Part shown: positions 20,710 to 31,839 of the stretch, in pieces
How the letters are laid out: every line of letters starts with the position of its first letter
Numbering within the stretch: position 1 is the first letter of the stretch
Program-made: the position numbers and the translations under genes
NCBI GenBank assembly: GCA_037176705.1
Contig: CM073889.1
Coordinates: 101,263,890-101,327,889, forward strand
Length of the DNA stretch: 64,000 bases
Source: Molossus alvarezi
Lineage: Eukaryota > Chordata > Mammalia > Chiroptera > Molossidae
Reading direction: 5' to 3'
Notes under the pieces: generated by a model
Seen by the model: the letters and a program-made list of their open reading frames with translations, nothing else
What the model was told of the DNA's origin: nothing
Database searches by the model: none

Positions 20710-20943
20710 TTTTTTTTTTATCCTCACCTGAGGACATTTTTTTCATACTTTGTTCAGATAGAGTGGGAGGGAGAGAGAGAGAAACATTGACGTGAAAGGG
20801 ACACATCGAGTGGCTGCCACCCGCACGACCCAACCAGAGCCAGGCAAACTGCAACCGAGGTACGTGCCCTTAGTGGGAACCGAACCTGGGTCTCTCTGGA
20901 CCGCAGGCTGACGCTCTAACGGCTGAGCCAAACCGGCCAGAGC
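20710..20943 (-). mobile_element. Ves SINE with TSD inside old L1
   Basis: Antisense copy. The 16-bp TSD tcatgtgaattttaaa lies at 20694-20709 and 20944-20959. Confidence 0.95.
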
Positions 20944-21115
20944 TCATGTGAATTTTAAAATCAGTTTGTCATTTTCTACAGAAAGTCTGCTGAGATTTTG
21001 GTAGGGATTGCATTGAATTTATAGATATGTTCGAAGAAAATGATCTTAACATTGAGTTTTTCAACCCATCTTTATCAGTTCTTAATTTGAATTAGAACAC
21101 TTTTTACACCAAATT

Positions 21116-21289
21116 TGTTATTTTACCACTTGGCTTTCTACTGACAAAATGATTTCTGTAGGGAGCTGTATGGCTTACTCTCTCTGAATACATGAAAAAT
21201 ATTTTTGGATAGAACAAGTTTAAGCAAACACACAATGACTTATTTATGACATTTTTACTTTTAAAATGTAAAATTTGAACATTAAAAAA
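21116..21289. other. A/T-rich unique sequence
   Basis: Nothing recognisable. No ORF of note, no repeat ends. Confidence 0.5.
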
Positions 21290-21726
21290 ATGTCATGATT
21301 CCACTTTAGATGGCTGTGTAGTAGATGTATGGAGGGGCCGCCCAGATGCCCCCTTCAGACAGACGCTCACTCCCCCGCTGCGGAGAGTGTCGGCAGTTGA
21401 AGGCTCTCACCTGAGCCTCTTTCCAGGAATTGCCCTCAGCCAACAAAGGGCTCGAGGTCACAGCCCCTCCCTCGGGGCAGTACATGTCCAGTGACTAGTC
21501 ATCGGGCCCCATCTCCTTGCCTCAAGACAGGACAGCTCTGAAGAGCTGGAGGAGGTGGTGGAATCAGTGAAGGCCTTTGTTACATCATAGCACAACTTAC
21601 CCTGCCCAGCCCTCTGCCTTCACTCCTCAGGGGTGTTGGTCCAGACAGTGCTCCCCAGTAGAAGCCTTGCACACAAATCTTATCTCAGACAGAGTCTGTT
21701 CCCCAGGGAATCCAGTCAGAGACGTG
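21290..21726 (+). mobile_element. Possible LTR fragment (ERVL/MaLR-like)
   Basis: 'tcctcaggggtgttggtcca', 'cagtgctccccagtagaagc', 'ttgcacacaaatcttatctc' and 'agtctgttccccagggaatc' resemble the R/U5 end of eutherian LTRs. Ends and TSD were not established, so this is tentative. Confidence 0.4.
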
Positions 21727-22500
21727 ATCATTTCCCAACAAGCTTGCAGTTTATTCCAGGGCCTACGGAGCGTAGAGACCCCTGGGTCAGCCCCTGACGC
21801 TCACGGATGAGGTGTGGGGCAAACAGGAAGCCAGCTGTCACTGGCCTGCTCTGACCTTTGCTTGGCTAAGGCGCCTCCCTCCCTCACAGGTGCTTTCCCC
21901 ATCACACAGGCACCCTTTGAAATCACCCCGACCGTGCAAGGAGATAATTGAGGTGCTTTCTCTTTCACATGTCACCATCACCCCACCACCATCTGAAATC
22001 TCCCTGACCCTGGGAGGAGGAGGAAGCACCTGGCAGGCTTCTGAGTCATCAGTGTGGCAGGGACATGGATGACGCGGAAGGAGAGAGAGGGGGGAAGAGG
22101 GAGACTTTCTGTACAGGCCAAGTGAAGCTGAACAGAGAGGCTCACCCTCTGGGAACAGGGCCACAGAGCCGAGTACCCAGGGAAGCATCAGTGGAAGGTG
22201 GGGAAGACTCACTTTATAACTCCTTCAACTCCCGGGCCACGGGGGCGGGAGTATGAGATGCGAAGTAGAAGGAAGTAGTACCGAAAACTACCATAAAAAT
22301 TAAATGCTGTGATACTTAACTGTATTTTTATTCTCCTGTTGATGTGATTGAAACTTAGAGAAGTCAGAACTGACAGGTGAGTAACCAGGACATTAGCCGA
22401 CATTGTCAGTCTTCACCTTGATGTACACCTTATTCTACTCTGTCCCAATATTATGTGCCTCACAGAATCACCGCACATTGAAAAGTTGGAATAGGATCTT
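21727..22500. other. Intergenic, no feature seen
   Basis: Moderately GC-rich unique-looking sequence. ORFs of 60-125 codons occur on both strands but none has a recognisable motif or conserved pattern. Confidence 0.5.
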
Positions 22501-22599
22501 TAACCTCGGACTAGCTCATGTAAGCCAGTTTACTTTATACACAGACATGTTTCTGTAAATGTAATTATATAATAATGACTAATAAATTAATTGTAGTAT

Positions 22600-22780
22600 A
22601 AGGTCCTTTCAGCATGTTTCCTCATTTGACCTTTTCAGCCAGCTCTCTGGTACGTGTTGTGGGCATATGAGAGAAGAAAACCCAAGTTCCAAGAGCTCAG
22701 TGGCTGGTACAGGACCCCTTAGTAAGCGGATGAACTTGGACTTCAACTTGGGTCTACGACACTAAAGCCTGTGTTCGTTC
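22600..22780 (-). repeat. MIR-like fragment
   Basis: 'tttcctcatttgaccttttc' with 'ccaagttccaagagctcagt' and 'acttcaacttgggtctacga' resembles antisense MIR. Confidence 0.4.
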
Positions 22781-22802
22781 CTTCCCTTAAAAGCACTAAA
22801 AG

Positions 22803-23061
22803 AGCCCTGGCTGGTGTGGCTCCGTGGTAAGAGTGTTGGCTTGCTCACTGAAGGATCTCAGTTTGATTCCCGGTCAAGGGCATGTACCTGGGTTGCAGGT
22901 TTGATCCCCAGCCCTGGTTGGGGTTGTGCATGAGGCAACCAATCAATGTGTCTCTCACATCAATGTTCCTTTCTCTCTGTCTCTCCCCCTTCCTCCCTCC
23001 CTTCCTCTCTCTCTAAAAGCAATGGGGGAAAAATATCCTTGGGTGAGGATTAAAAAAAAAA
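22803..23061 (+). mobile_element. Ves SINE
   Basis: Sense copy with a diverged head (ctggtgtggctccgtggtaa), B box gtttgattcccgg and stem-loop CCTT-GGGT-GAGG. TSD-like actaaaag flanks it. Confidence 0.92.
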
Positions 23062-23830
23062 ACTAAACTAAAAGGAATGAGCCTTCCAAAGACTGCTGTA
23101 GTGTGTCTGTTTGTCCTCTACATAAATCTGGATGTTCTTCTGTTACAAGGTGGAGGCCACATGCTTTCTTTGAAGGGACATTCTTTTCAAGACTTTCTCA
23201 TAAGAAAATAAGCAATGGAGAAATAATGCTTCTGGTTCTTGAGTAAGGGGGAAACTGGCAATCACCAAACTTTCCAAACTTGCCCAACTAGCTTGTGGTT
23301 GGATACGAGAATTACAGAATTACGCACATTCATGAGGAGGGGCTGGAGGTGTTTTATCAGCAGAAGGGCCTCTCCTGGTGGGAGGGGCTCTACCGGAGGA
23401 GGGGAGTAGCTACACAGGCAGGAGGTGCTTTGGAGGAAGGAGGTGAAGTGAGGCCTGGTCCCTCTCCAGCTTCACTCAGTAGAGAACCCAGTCCCATTTC
23501 ATTTAATCCTCGCTGCACTGCTATTAGATGAATTGTTCCCTCCTTCATTTCAAACGTGGAAACTGGAGCTTCACTTCACTTCAACTGAGGGGCAAGTGCC
23601 AGTGGCACCCCAATCTAGCCCAACTTCTGTTCCTTAGTCACTTTGCAGGCAGAGGAATCTTCCGAAGGAGAATGGCTAAACACTCCGTTAAAGGGATTTG
23701 TTCTATGATATGTAAGACTAAGAGTTAACGTGTTGCAATTTAAGAGAGGAAGTCATTTACCTTAAGGAACAATTTAATAACCTCACTGCAGTAGTATTTT
23801 TTATTTTGTCTTAGATGGGTGGACGCTGAT
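23062..23830. other. Intergenic, mostly unique
   Basis: No gene. A MIR-like antisense piece may lie at 23490-23600 ('tttcatttaatcctcgctgc', 'aacgtggaaactggagcttc'). Confidence 0.45.
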
Positions 23831-23859
23831 GCTTCTTAACTGACATCAGATCAGTGCAT

Positions 23860-24000
23860 TGCCAACTTTACTGTAGGAATGAACCACCTGGGGATCTTGT
23901 TAAACTTGACTCTGACTCAGTAAATAGGGTGGGGTCTGAGATTCTGCATTTCTAACAAGCTTCCATGAAGTGCTAACACTGCTAAGAACCACCCTTCGAA
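23860..24000 (+). mobile_element. MER5A-like hAT fragment
   Basis: 'gaaccacctggggatcttgt', 'gggtggggtctgagattctg' and 'catttctaacaagcttccat' match MER5A in order. Confidence 0.7.
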
Positions 24001-24129
24001 TAGAGGGCCCAGGTGACAACCAATCCACATTCAGCAATATTAATGCTCTCAGGAAGGACCTGAGCTACTCTTTCTTGGAATCCTCATAATACACTCTACA
24101 CCCCTCCATTATAGCACTGAAGACTTTGC

Positions 24130-24270
24130 ATTGTGATGACTTATTTAGAAGCCAGCTTCTTTATTACACTGAGAGCAGCAATTGTGTCTTATTCACCTCC
24201 ATGGTCATCTTGGTTTCCATCTCCTCACTTTAGCACTCGGGCACAAAGAAGGTACTTAATGTGGAATGAT
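24130..24270 (+). repeat. L2-like fragment
   Basis: 'acactgagagcagcaattgt' ... 'gcacaaagaaggtacttaat' resembles the L2 3' end ('gagctccttgagggcaggga ... gtaggtgctcaataaat'). Confidence 0.45.
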
Positions 24271-24503
24271 GAGTGGACACAGGAGCCCTGAAAGTAGTCG
24301 GATGAGATAATAAACTCTGCGAGCTCTCACAGGGCCCCTCTGTTCCTGGTTGGCCATGTGGGATAAACCAGTGCTTCTCAACCCTGACTACTATTAGAGA
24401 AATTTTAAAAATACTGATGCCCAGGTGTGCTGCAGGTTCTGATTTAAATGAACTGTTCTGGGACCTATGTATGCATGATTTAAAAAAAAAAAAAGCCTCC
24501 CAG

Positions 24504-24750
24504 GCCCTGGCTGATTTGGCTCAGCAATTAGAGTGTCGGCCCACGGTCCAGAGAGACATGAGTTTGGTTCCCACTAAGGGCATGTACCTCGGTTGCAGTT
24601 TGTCCCCGGCCCCGCCTCGGGTCGTGTGGGTGGCAGCCAGTTGATGTGTGTCTTTCACATTGATGTTTTTCTCTCTCTCTTCCTCCCTTTCTCCCTCTGC
24701 TCTATCTGAAGATGAATGCAAAAGTGTCCTCGGGTAAGGATTAAAAAAAA
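24504..24750 (+). mobile_element. Ves SINE
   Basis: Sense copy with TSD-like aaaaagcctccc / aaaaagccttccc. It lies at the left edge of the L1 block. Confidence 0.93.
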
Positions 24751-24764
24751 AAGCCTTCCCGGCT

Positions 24765-25411
24765 CTTACAACTTAACCATAAAAAGCAAATAACCCAACT
24801 AAAAAGTGGTCAAAATATTTGGACAGTCAGTTTTCTAAAGAAGACATATAAGTGGCCAATAAGTACATGAATTAATGTGCAAAATCATTAGTCATTAGGG
24901 ATAGGTGAATCAAAGCCACAGTGAAATACTAACTACCTCATACCTAATAGGATGACTATAATTTATTTTTAAAAAGCAAGGAAGTATTGGCAAGGATGTA
25001 GAGAAACCAGAACCCTCATACACTGCTGGGGGGAATGTAAAACGGTGCAGCTGCTTTGGAAAACAGTCTGGCAGTTCCTCAAAAAGTTAAACATGGAGTT
25101 ACCATATGACCCAACAATTTCACTCCACAAAAAATTATACATGAATGTTCATAATATCCAAAAAGTGGAAACAACCAAATGTTCATCATCTGATAAATGG
25201 ATATATAAAATGTGGTATGTCCATATAAAAGAATATTCTTTCGCCAATAAAAGTAATGAAGTACTGTTACATGTGCGGGTGAACCTCAAAAACATTGTGC
25301 TAAGTAAAAGAAGCAAAAATTTATATGAAGTGTTCAGAATAGGCAAATCCATAGAGACAGAAAGTAGATTACTGGTTGCCAAGGGATGGGGGGAGGAAGG
25401 AATTGGGAAGT
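24765..25411 (+). mobile_element. L1 ORF2 3' part and 3' UTR (older L1)
   Basis: The L1 order is clear: 'aaaatatttggacagtcagt', 'gaaataccagaaccctcata'-type text near 25010, 'ggaaaacagtctggcagttc', 'ccatatgacccaacaatttc', 'gataaatggatatataaaat', and the 3' UTR 'ggttgccaagggatgggggg'. It ends abruptly where a second L1 begins. Confidence 0.88.
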
Positions 25412-26055
25412 ATGGAAGCAACCTAAATGTCCATCAACAGATGAATGAATAAAGAAGTGGTGCATATATACAATGGAATATAACTCAGCCATAAAAAAAG
25501 AGAGAGAGACTGAAATCTTGCCATCTGCAACAACATGGATGGACCTAGAGGGTATTGCACTGAGTGAAATATGTCAGACAGAGAAAGACAAATACCATAT
25601 AATTTCACTTATATGTGGAATCTAAAAGAACAAAATAGACTTCTGGTCAGGATGGCAGCCTAGGTAAATGCGGTCCTCACCTCCTCCCTCAACTGCATCA
25701 AAGTTACAACTAAACTACAAACAAACATCCCTCAGAACCCCCTGAAATCGCACTGAATGGAAGTCCTACAACTATGGAATTAAAGCAGCAGCCACGTGGA
25801 GACTGGTAGGAGGGGCGGAGGCGGGCGGGCTGGTCCCACGCTGGTCCCACACCCACGTGTGGTGGCTAAAAATCAGGAGGACACCTCGGCTGGGAAGGTC
25901 CTCCCTGAGGAGTGAGGGGTCCCTGTCCCACACCAGGTGCCCAGCTCAGGGTTCCAGTGCCAGGGAGAGAAGTCCCCATCATTTCTACCTGTAAAACCAA
26001 CAGGAACTGAGGCTGAGGGAGGCTGAGGCAGCTGGAGCCCCAGGCAGCTCCTCTT

Positions 26056-26326
26056 TTTTTTTTTTTTTTATTTATTTATTTATTTTTTTATCCTCACCCG
26101 AGGATTTTTTTCCATTTTTTGTACAGATAGAGTGGGAGGGAGAGAGAGGAAGGGAGGGAGAGAGAAACATCGACGTGAAGGGACACATCGAGTGGCTGCC
26201 ACCCGCACAACCAACCAGGGCCAGGGACAAACTGCAACCGAAGTACGTGCCCTTAGCGGGAACCGAACCCGGGTCTCTCCAGACCGCAGGCCGACGCTCT
26301 AACCGCTGAGCCAAACTGGCCAGGGC
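26056..26326 (-). mobile_element. Ves SINE with TSD, inside HAL1 copy A
   Basis: Antisense full copy. The 15-bp perfect TSD caggcagctcctctt lies at 26041-26055 and 26327-26341 within the HAL1 5' UTR. Confidence 0.96.
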
Positions 26327-27352
26327 CAGGCAGCTCCTCTTAAAGGGCCCGTACATGCACTTACTCGGACTCACTCCTTCTGGGCTCCAGCATGGGGGAG
26401 GCAGCTTTCCTGAAAGGCACCAGAGACATACGGGGAAACATCAGGGTGAGGACTGGAGAGGCACCTTTCTCCCGGAGAGATGTGCTGCCAGAGGCTGTTG
26501 TTCCTTTGGCAAGCCCTTCCCCCACAGGGCAGGCAGATGGCTGTCCTATGTGGGACCACTGCAACCTGGCTCACACTGTTTGCCGCCCCCCACTGTCAAT
26601 GATTCCCTGAGGCCCCGCCCCACCCAACTTTCAGGCCTACTCAAGCTGTTTCCAGTGGCTTTACCTGTTTTGGCTCCTGCTTCAGATTTTCCTAAGTTCT
26701 TTCAAACAAGCAGCATCTGGCCACAGCAAGGCCCATACCTCTCGCTAAGTAGCCCCAGGCTGCCTTGGTTCATAGCAGACTGCCTTGGTTCATAGCTTGG
26801 CTTCGCCTGGGCACCTCCAAGCCCAGCACAAGAAGCAGCCATCGGCAGATCACTTTGTAGCTTATGCCGGGTGGCCCTGGGTAGAACACAGGCAGTGGCT
26901 GATCTTGCCCCAGAGCCAACACACCCAATGTACAGCTTCAGACCATGTCGAAGCACCACCACCCAACCACCTCCACAAGTGACACACTCAAGGAATGGAC
27001 TCGGGGTACTAGAGCCCTAATGAGGTAAGTCTTGCTCTGTGTGATGGGCACCTGCACAGCTGATCATCCAAGGTAGTCAGAGGCCAGTGGTCAGTGGGCA
27101 CAGCCAGTCCTTGCAGCTGAGCAGCCTGAGTAAATCCCTCCCATTGACATGCCAACAGCAATCAAGACTCAATTACAACAGAAAGGTGTAAAGTCCACAT
27201 GAGGGGTGCACCTCAAGGGCCCAGCTGGGTGATCAGGGAGGCTGTGCCACTGGACCCTACAAGACACTTACTACAACAGGCCACCCTAGGAAGCCTAGGA
27301 GACATAGCAACTCTACCTAATACATAGAAACAAACACAAGGAGGCAGCCGAA

Positions 27353-28342
27353 ATGAGGAGACAAAGAAACATGCCCCAAATGACAAAACAGAACAGAACT
27401 CCAGGAAAAGAACTAAATGAAATGGAGATAAGCAATCGAACAGATGCAGAGTTCAAAACACTGCTTATAAGGATGCTCAATGAACTTAGGAACTCAAGAG
27501 CATAATAAAGGACCAGTCAGAAATGAAGGATGCACTAACTGAAATAAAGACTAATTTACAGGGAATCAAGAAGAGTAGGTAAAGCCAAGAAGCAAATCAT
27601 CAATTTGGAATATAAAGAAACAAAAAACACTCAATAAGAACAGCAAAAAGAAAAAATAATCCAAAAAAATGAGGATAGTGTGAGGAGCCTCTGGGACAAC
27701 TTCAAGTGTACCAACATTCGCGTCATCAGAGTGCCAGAAAGAGAAGAGAGAGAGCAAGAAATTGAAAACCTATTTTAAAATACAATGACAGAAAACTTCC
27801 CTAACTTGGTGAAGGAAACAGACATACAAGTCCAGGAAGCACAGAAAGTCCCAAACAAGATGAACCCAAAGAGGTCCACACCAAGACACATCACCATCAA
27901 AATGCAAAAGTTGCCCTGGTTGGTTTGGCTCAGTGGTGGAGCGTCAGCCTGTGGACCAGAGAGTCTAGGGTTCGGTTCCCGCTAGAGGCACGTTACCAAA
28001 AAAAAAAAGAGAGAGAGAGGGAGAAATGCAAAAGGTTAAAGACAAAGAGAGAATCTTAAAAGCAGCAAGAGAAAAGCAGTTTGTTATCTACAAAAGAGCT
28101 CCCATAAGACTATCAGCTGATTTCTCAAAAGAAACTGCAGGCCAGAAAGGAGTCGCAAGAGGTATTCAAAGTGATCAAAAGCAAGGACCTACAACCAAGA
28201 GTACTCTATCCTGCAAAGCTATCATTTAGAATTAATGGCCATATAAAGAGTTTCCCAGACAAGAAAAAGCTACAGGAGTTCATCACCAGTATTATATGAA
28301 ATGTTGAAGGGTCTTCTTGAAGAAGAAGACAAAAATATATGA
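27353..28342 (+). pseudogene. L1-type ORF1 remnant of HAL1 copy A
   Basis: It starts ATG-AGG-AGA (MRRQRNMPQM...), the usual L1 ORF1p start. A coiled-coil region follows (LNELRNSRA), where stop codons interrupt, then the RRM-like and C-terminal domain text [15 protein letters not shown] and YKRAPIRLSADFSKE, ending EEEDKNI-stop. A truncated Ves (27911-28021) breaks it between the RRM and the C-terminal domain. ORF1p is an RNA-binding trimeric chaperone of the L1 RNP; this copy is dead. Confidence 0.85.
27911..28021 (+). mobile_element. 3'-truncated Ves: tRNA-like head only, plus A-rich tail
   Basis: Only the about 85-nt tRNA-related head (A box, B box ggttcggttcccg, to 'gaggcacgttacc') is present, followed by A11 and (AG)n. 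TSD aaatgcaaaag lies at both ends. The usual CT-rich middle and hairpin tail are missing. Confidence 0.85.
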
Positions 28343-28959
28343 ACAATAAAATGGCAATAAGTACATATCTATCGACAATTGAATCTACAAACAAAATGAG
28401 CAAGCAGAATAGAAATATTCATAGATACAGAGAACTTTTTGTTGGATGAAAAAGATGAAGGGATTAAGAAGTACAAATTGGTTGTTAGACTGATGAACCT
28501 CAAAGGGAAGGGGGGGTGGGGCAGGAGGAGAGTAACCAAAGAATTTCTATGCATATATGCATAACCAATGGACACAGACAATAGTGTGGGGAAGGCAGGA
28601 GGGGGGCGGGATTGGGGAGGAGAGGGTCAAGGGGGTAAAGAAGAGGGACATTGTAATACATTCAACAATAAAGATAAGTTAAAAAAAAATAAAATAAATG
28701 AATAAGCAGACCAGAAACAGACTCATAGGTGCAGAGAACATTTTGATGGTTGCCAGATGAGAGGAGGGATGAGGGGGATGGGTGGGAAAAGATGAAGGAA
28801 TTAAGGAGTACAAATTGGTACCAGTTAGAGGGCCTGAATGGGGCTGAGACAGCCCCCCCTCCCCACCCCACGCCCCGCAGGCCCGTGTGGTCTGGTTCAG
28901 CAGTGTCTGGAGGAGGGAGAGACCCGCTGGTTAGCAATGGGAAGAACCATCCCTTTACC

Positions 28960-29160
28960 TCAGCACAATGTGTGGCAGCTTCTAAAGTACCTTCACATCT
29001 TTACCTCAGTTGATCCTCAAAACTAGCCTGTGAGGGGCTCGGACAAGTATTCTTACCCCCATTTCAGAGGTGGGAAAACCGAAACTCAGGCAGTGAAGTG
29101 TCTGTGGATCTTAAGTGGCAAAACCACTGAGGTCTTCTGACTCCTAGTTCACAGCTTTTT
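28960..29160 (-). repeat. MIR-like fragment
   Basis: 'cctcagttgatcctcaaaac', 'cccatttcagaggtgggaaa' and 'ctgaggtcttctgactccta' match the antisense MIR core order. Confidence 0.65.
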
Positions 29161-29189
29161 CCTGTGAAAGTGCACTGCCTTCCCCTTTT

Positions 29190-29447
29190 AATTTTTTTTT
29201 AATCCTCACCTGAGGACACTTTTTCTTGATTTTCAGATAGAGTGGGAGGGAGGGAGAGAGAGAGAGAGAGAGAGGAACATGTCGATGTGAGAAAGACACA
29301 CCAATTGGTTGCCTTCCATACGACCCCAACCAGGCCTTGGGATCAAACTGCAAGTGAGGTACATGACTGGAGCCTTGACTGGAATCGAACCCCCTACCCT
29401 TTGGTCCATGGGTCGACGCTCTAATCTCTGAGCCAAATCCGCCAGGG
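29190..29447 (-). mobile_element. Ves SINE
   Basis: Antisense copy ending 'gagccaaatccgccagggc'. TSD-like ctgccttcccc / ctgcctctcc flanks it. Confidence 0.92.
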
Positions 29448-31285
29448 CTGCCTCTCCTTTGTAGAGAGTGGTAACTGCAATGAAAGTTAGAAACAGATTC
29501 TGAAGATGCTTAATTTCTTCATCCCCTGAAGCCCACTTGGCAGCAACACATCAGAAAGGGGCTTTTCTATTTCCAGATGTAAGAAGCACTTCCTAGAGCA
29601 GGCTCTGACCAGGTCACAAAGCACGCTCTCACTGCCTGATCAGAACCAGAAGGTGGGCAAGGCCGCCTTGGATGCCTGGGCTCTGAAGGGTGGCAGATGG
29701 AGATGGTCTGGGAGTACATTTCACTACAGAAGGACCCCGGGCACACAAGCCCCTACTGTTCAAACATAATCTGAGCTGCTTTCCAGATCAGGTTGAAATG
29801 GCAGATTTCCATGCATATAACTTAGAAGATGTGCAAACCACTTTGTTATTGCAGTATACAATTAATTAAGTCAATCATTAAGTATTTTAAGGGCAACACA
29901 TGTTTGTGCAGCCCAATGCTAGGCACAGTGAGAGAGGCGAATGCATAGGAAACATGGGCTCTGTGCAAAGCCAAAGAGAGCAGAGCCCTGTGATGCATCC
30001 TCCTCTCTGTTTCCCTTCCTGAGACTTCAAAACCAAAGAGATGAACAAAGCTCTCTCAGCCTCTCCGCTCTGTCCACCAACTGAGGCTCAAAACCAGGCC
30101 TTTCTGTGTTAGTATATTCATGTTCCCAAGGCAGAGGTTCCTTCAGTGCTTTCGCTGTAGATCAGAGAGAAGACTGCACCAGGATGGACATCCAGGAGAC
30201 TGCATTTCCTCCCTAAAGGTTGGGTCTGCAGTGGCTCTGGATTAATTTGAGAAGTTGCTTACAGTGCAGCATAGAACTAGAGGTTGTTCAAGCCAGAGCA
30301 GATCCACTGAGAAAGTCCTAGAAAGAATGGTCCAGGGGAGTCCTAAGACCACCTCATGGGCCTCTAGGATATTTTCAGGGCAGGTCTGAACCGGTCTGGT
30401 CCAAACTGCCACTTCCCATTGGAGCCCACATGACCTTGCAACCAGAAAGAACTTGCTTTGATTGTTAGGGTATCTTATGGCTTTGGTTACCCTCGCTCCT
30501 AAATTTGATGGGAAGTGACATGAGGCCTTTGGCTTCCCAGAGCCATAACCTCCCATTTCTCAGTCCTTCACCCTCCACAGAAGCCCTTCTTCCTTCTCAG
30601 GGGGTTAACATCCTTTCAGGCTCTTCCTATCAAAACCCAGTCTCAAAAAAGGATCTAGAAATTCAGCAGCATCCAAGGCACCTGGAGCTGGAATGACTCC
30701 TTGACTTCCAGGTGAGAAAAGTGAGGTTCTACAGTACATAAGGTGTACCCCCTGCTCCTGCAACTCACACTCTGCGACCAGAACCATTCTAGGCATCAGT
30801 GAGGAGGGAAAGATTATTTGTGAGTGGTCAGATCCTTTCACTCACAGCATCCATTTACGTAATCGACACTGATGACCCCACTTCCTTTTAAGATGTTTCA
30901 TGACCTAATAGGGACAAGACTTAGACACCCTCGGCACCCACACACACCAGTGCCGGGAACAAATGAGTGAGCCCCTCTGGGTCTGCACACCTGATGCTGC
31001 CACGCTTGAACTTGCACTTGAACATTCATTCACAAGGCACTGGCCCTGTGGATGAGCAGAGCAACCTTAGCATCCATGGCTTCTTTGTTTCTTTCTCTTG
31101 GTCGCACTAGAGTCACCAAGTGCTTTGAGGCTCCAACACCAGGACGATCACAGTTCACACCATCTGGGTCTCCCTGGGTAGGTAGTGTCTGAAAGCAGCA
31201 GCGTTCACCCAGCATCTCGCTGGCACAGGCTGGTTCAAGACGTTAGAGCACCTATTTTGTGCCAAGATTCAAATTCAGCTGGACT
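29448..31285. other. Intergenic, largely unique 1.8 kb
   Basis: I recognise no gene. A weak L2/MIR-like stretch lies near 29820-29950. This is the longest low-repeat block in the downstream interval and so a place to look for conserved elements. Confidence 0.45.
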
Positions 31286-31531
31286 GTTTTTTTTTTTTTT
31301 TTTAATCCTCACCCGAGGACACTTCTCCATTCAGATAGAGTGGGAGGGAGAGAGAGGAAGAGAGAGAGAAACATCGAGGTGAAAGGGACACATCGAGTGA
31401 CTACCACCCACACGACCAACCAGGACTGGGGACAAACCGCAACCAAGGTACGTGCCCTTAGCGGGAACTGAACCCGGGTCTCTCTGGACCGCAGGCTGAC
31501 GCTCTAACCGCTGAGCCAAACCGGCCAGGGC
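31286..31531 (-). mobile_element. Ves SINE with TSD
   Basis: Antisense full copy with TSD tcagctggact at 31275-31285 and 31532-31542. Confidence 0.95.
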
Positions 31532-31594
31532 TCAGCTGGACTCTTAGGCACCTTCTCTAAGACACCAGATTATTGGGGTCTCTCTCTTCTTTAA

Positions 31595-31799
31595 AATATA
31601 ATTTTTAAAAAATATGTTTTTATTGATTTTTAGAGAGAGGAAGGGAAAGAGAGATAGAAACATCGAGATTGGCTGCCTCCTGCACACCCCCTACTAGGGA
31701 TCGAGTGCGAAACCCGGGCACATGCCCTGACCAGGAATCAAACATGCAATCTCTTCATTCATGGGTTGACACTCAACCACTGAACGGCACTGGCGAGGC
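31595..31799 (-). mobile_element. Ves SINE, short-tail lineage
   Basis: Antisense copy with tail 'tttttattgatttttagaga' and no terminal hairpin. The head is diverged (ctgaacggcactggcgaggc). Confidence 0.85.
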
Positions 31800-31839
31800 A
31801 TGGGGTCACTTCTTCTAATCCCTATCGCTCACTCAAGAC

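Larger units (their letters stand above)
19545..21115 (-). mobile_element. Old L1 (antisense), interrupted by two Ves SINEs
   Basis: Antisense L1 ORF2 landmarks occur in order: 'aaactgttttccaaagtgac', 'acattcccaccaacaagata', 'ttgtattttaatttgcactg', 'cagcaccatttgttgaagag' and 'gtagggattgcattgaattt'. Ves copies at about 20006-20237 and 20710-20943 split it, so it predates them. Confidence 0.85.
25638..28692 (+). mobile_element. HAL1-type element (ORF2-less L1), copy A, near full length
   Basis: The 5' end 'gacttctggtcaggatggc' is L1-like, a GTCARGATGGC motif typical of L1 5' UTRs. A GC-rich 5' UTR follows, then an ORF1 remnant (27353-28342), then about 300 nt of 3' UTR, AATAAA at 28667-28672 and an A-tail. 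There is no ORF2 between ORF1 and the 3' UTR. Copy B on the other strand (44754-47787) has the same 5' end, the same ORF1 and the same direct ORF1-to-3'UTR step, so this is a family structure rather than a private deletion. A Ves and a truncated Ves sit inside. Confidence 0.82.
25412..28830 (+). mobile_element. Second L1 3' fragment, split by a HAL1-type element
   Basis: The left part (25412-25637) starts in late ORF2 ('ggaagcaacctaaatgtcca') and runs to 'ggaatctaaaagaacaaaat'. The right part (28693-28830) resumes with 'aaatgaataagcagaccaga', 'aaacagactcataggtgcag' and 'gatggttgccagatgagagg'. The two join as one L1 3' end, so the HAL1 at 25638-28692 was inserted into it. Confidence 0.82.
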
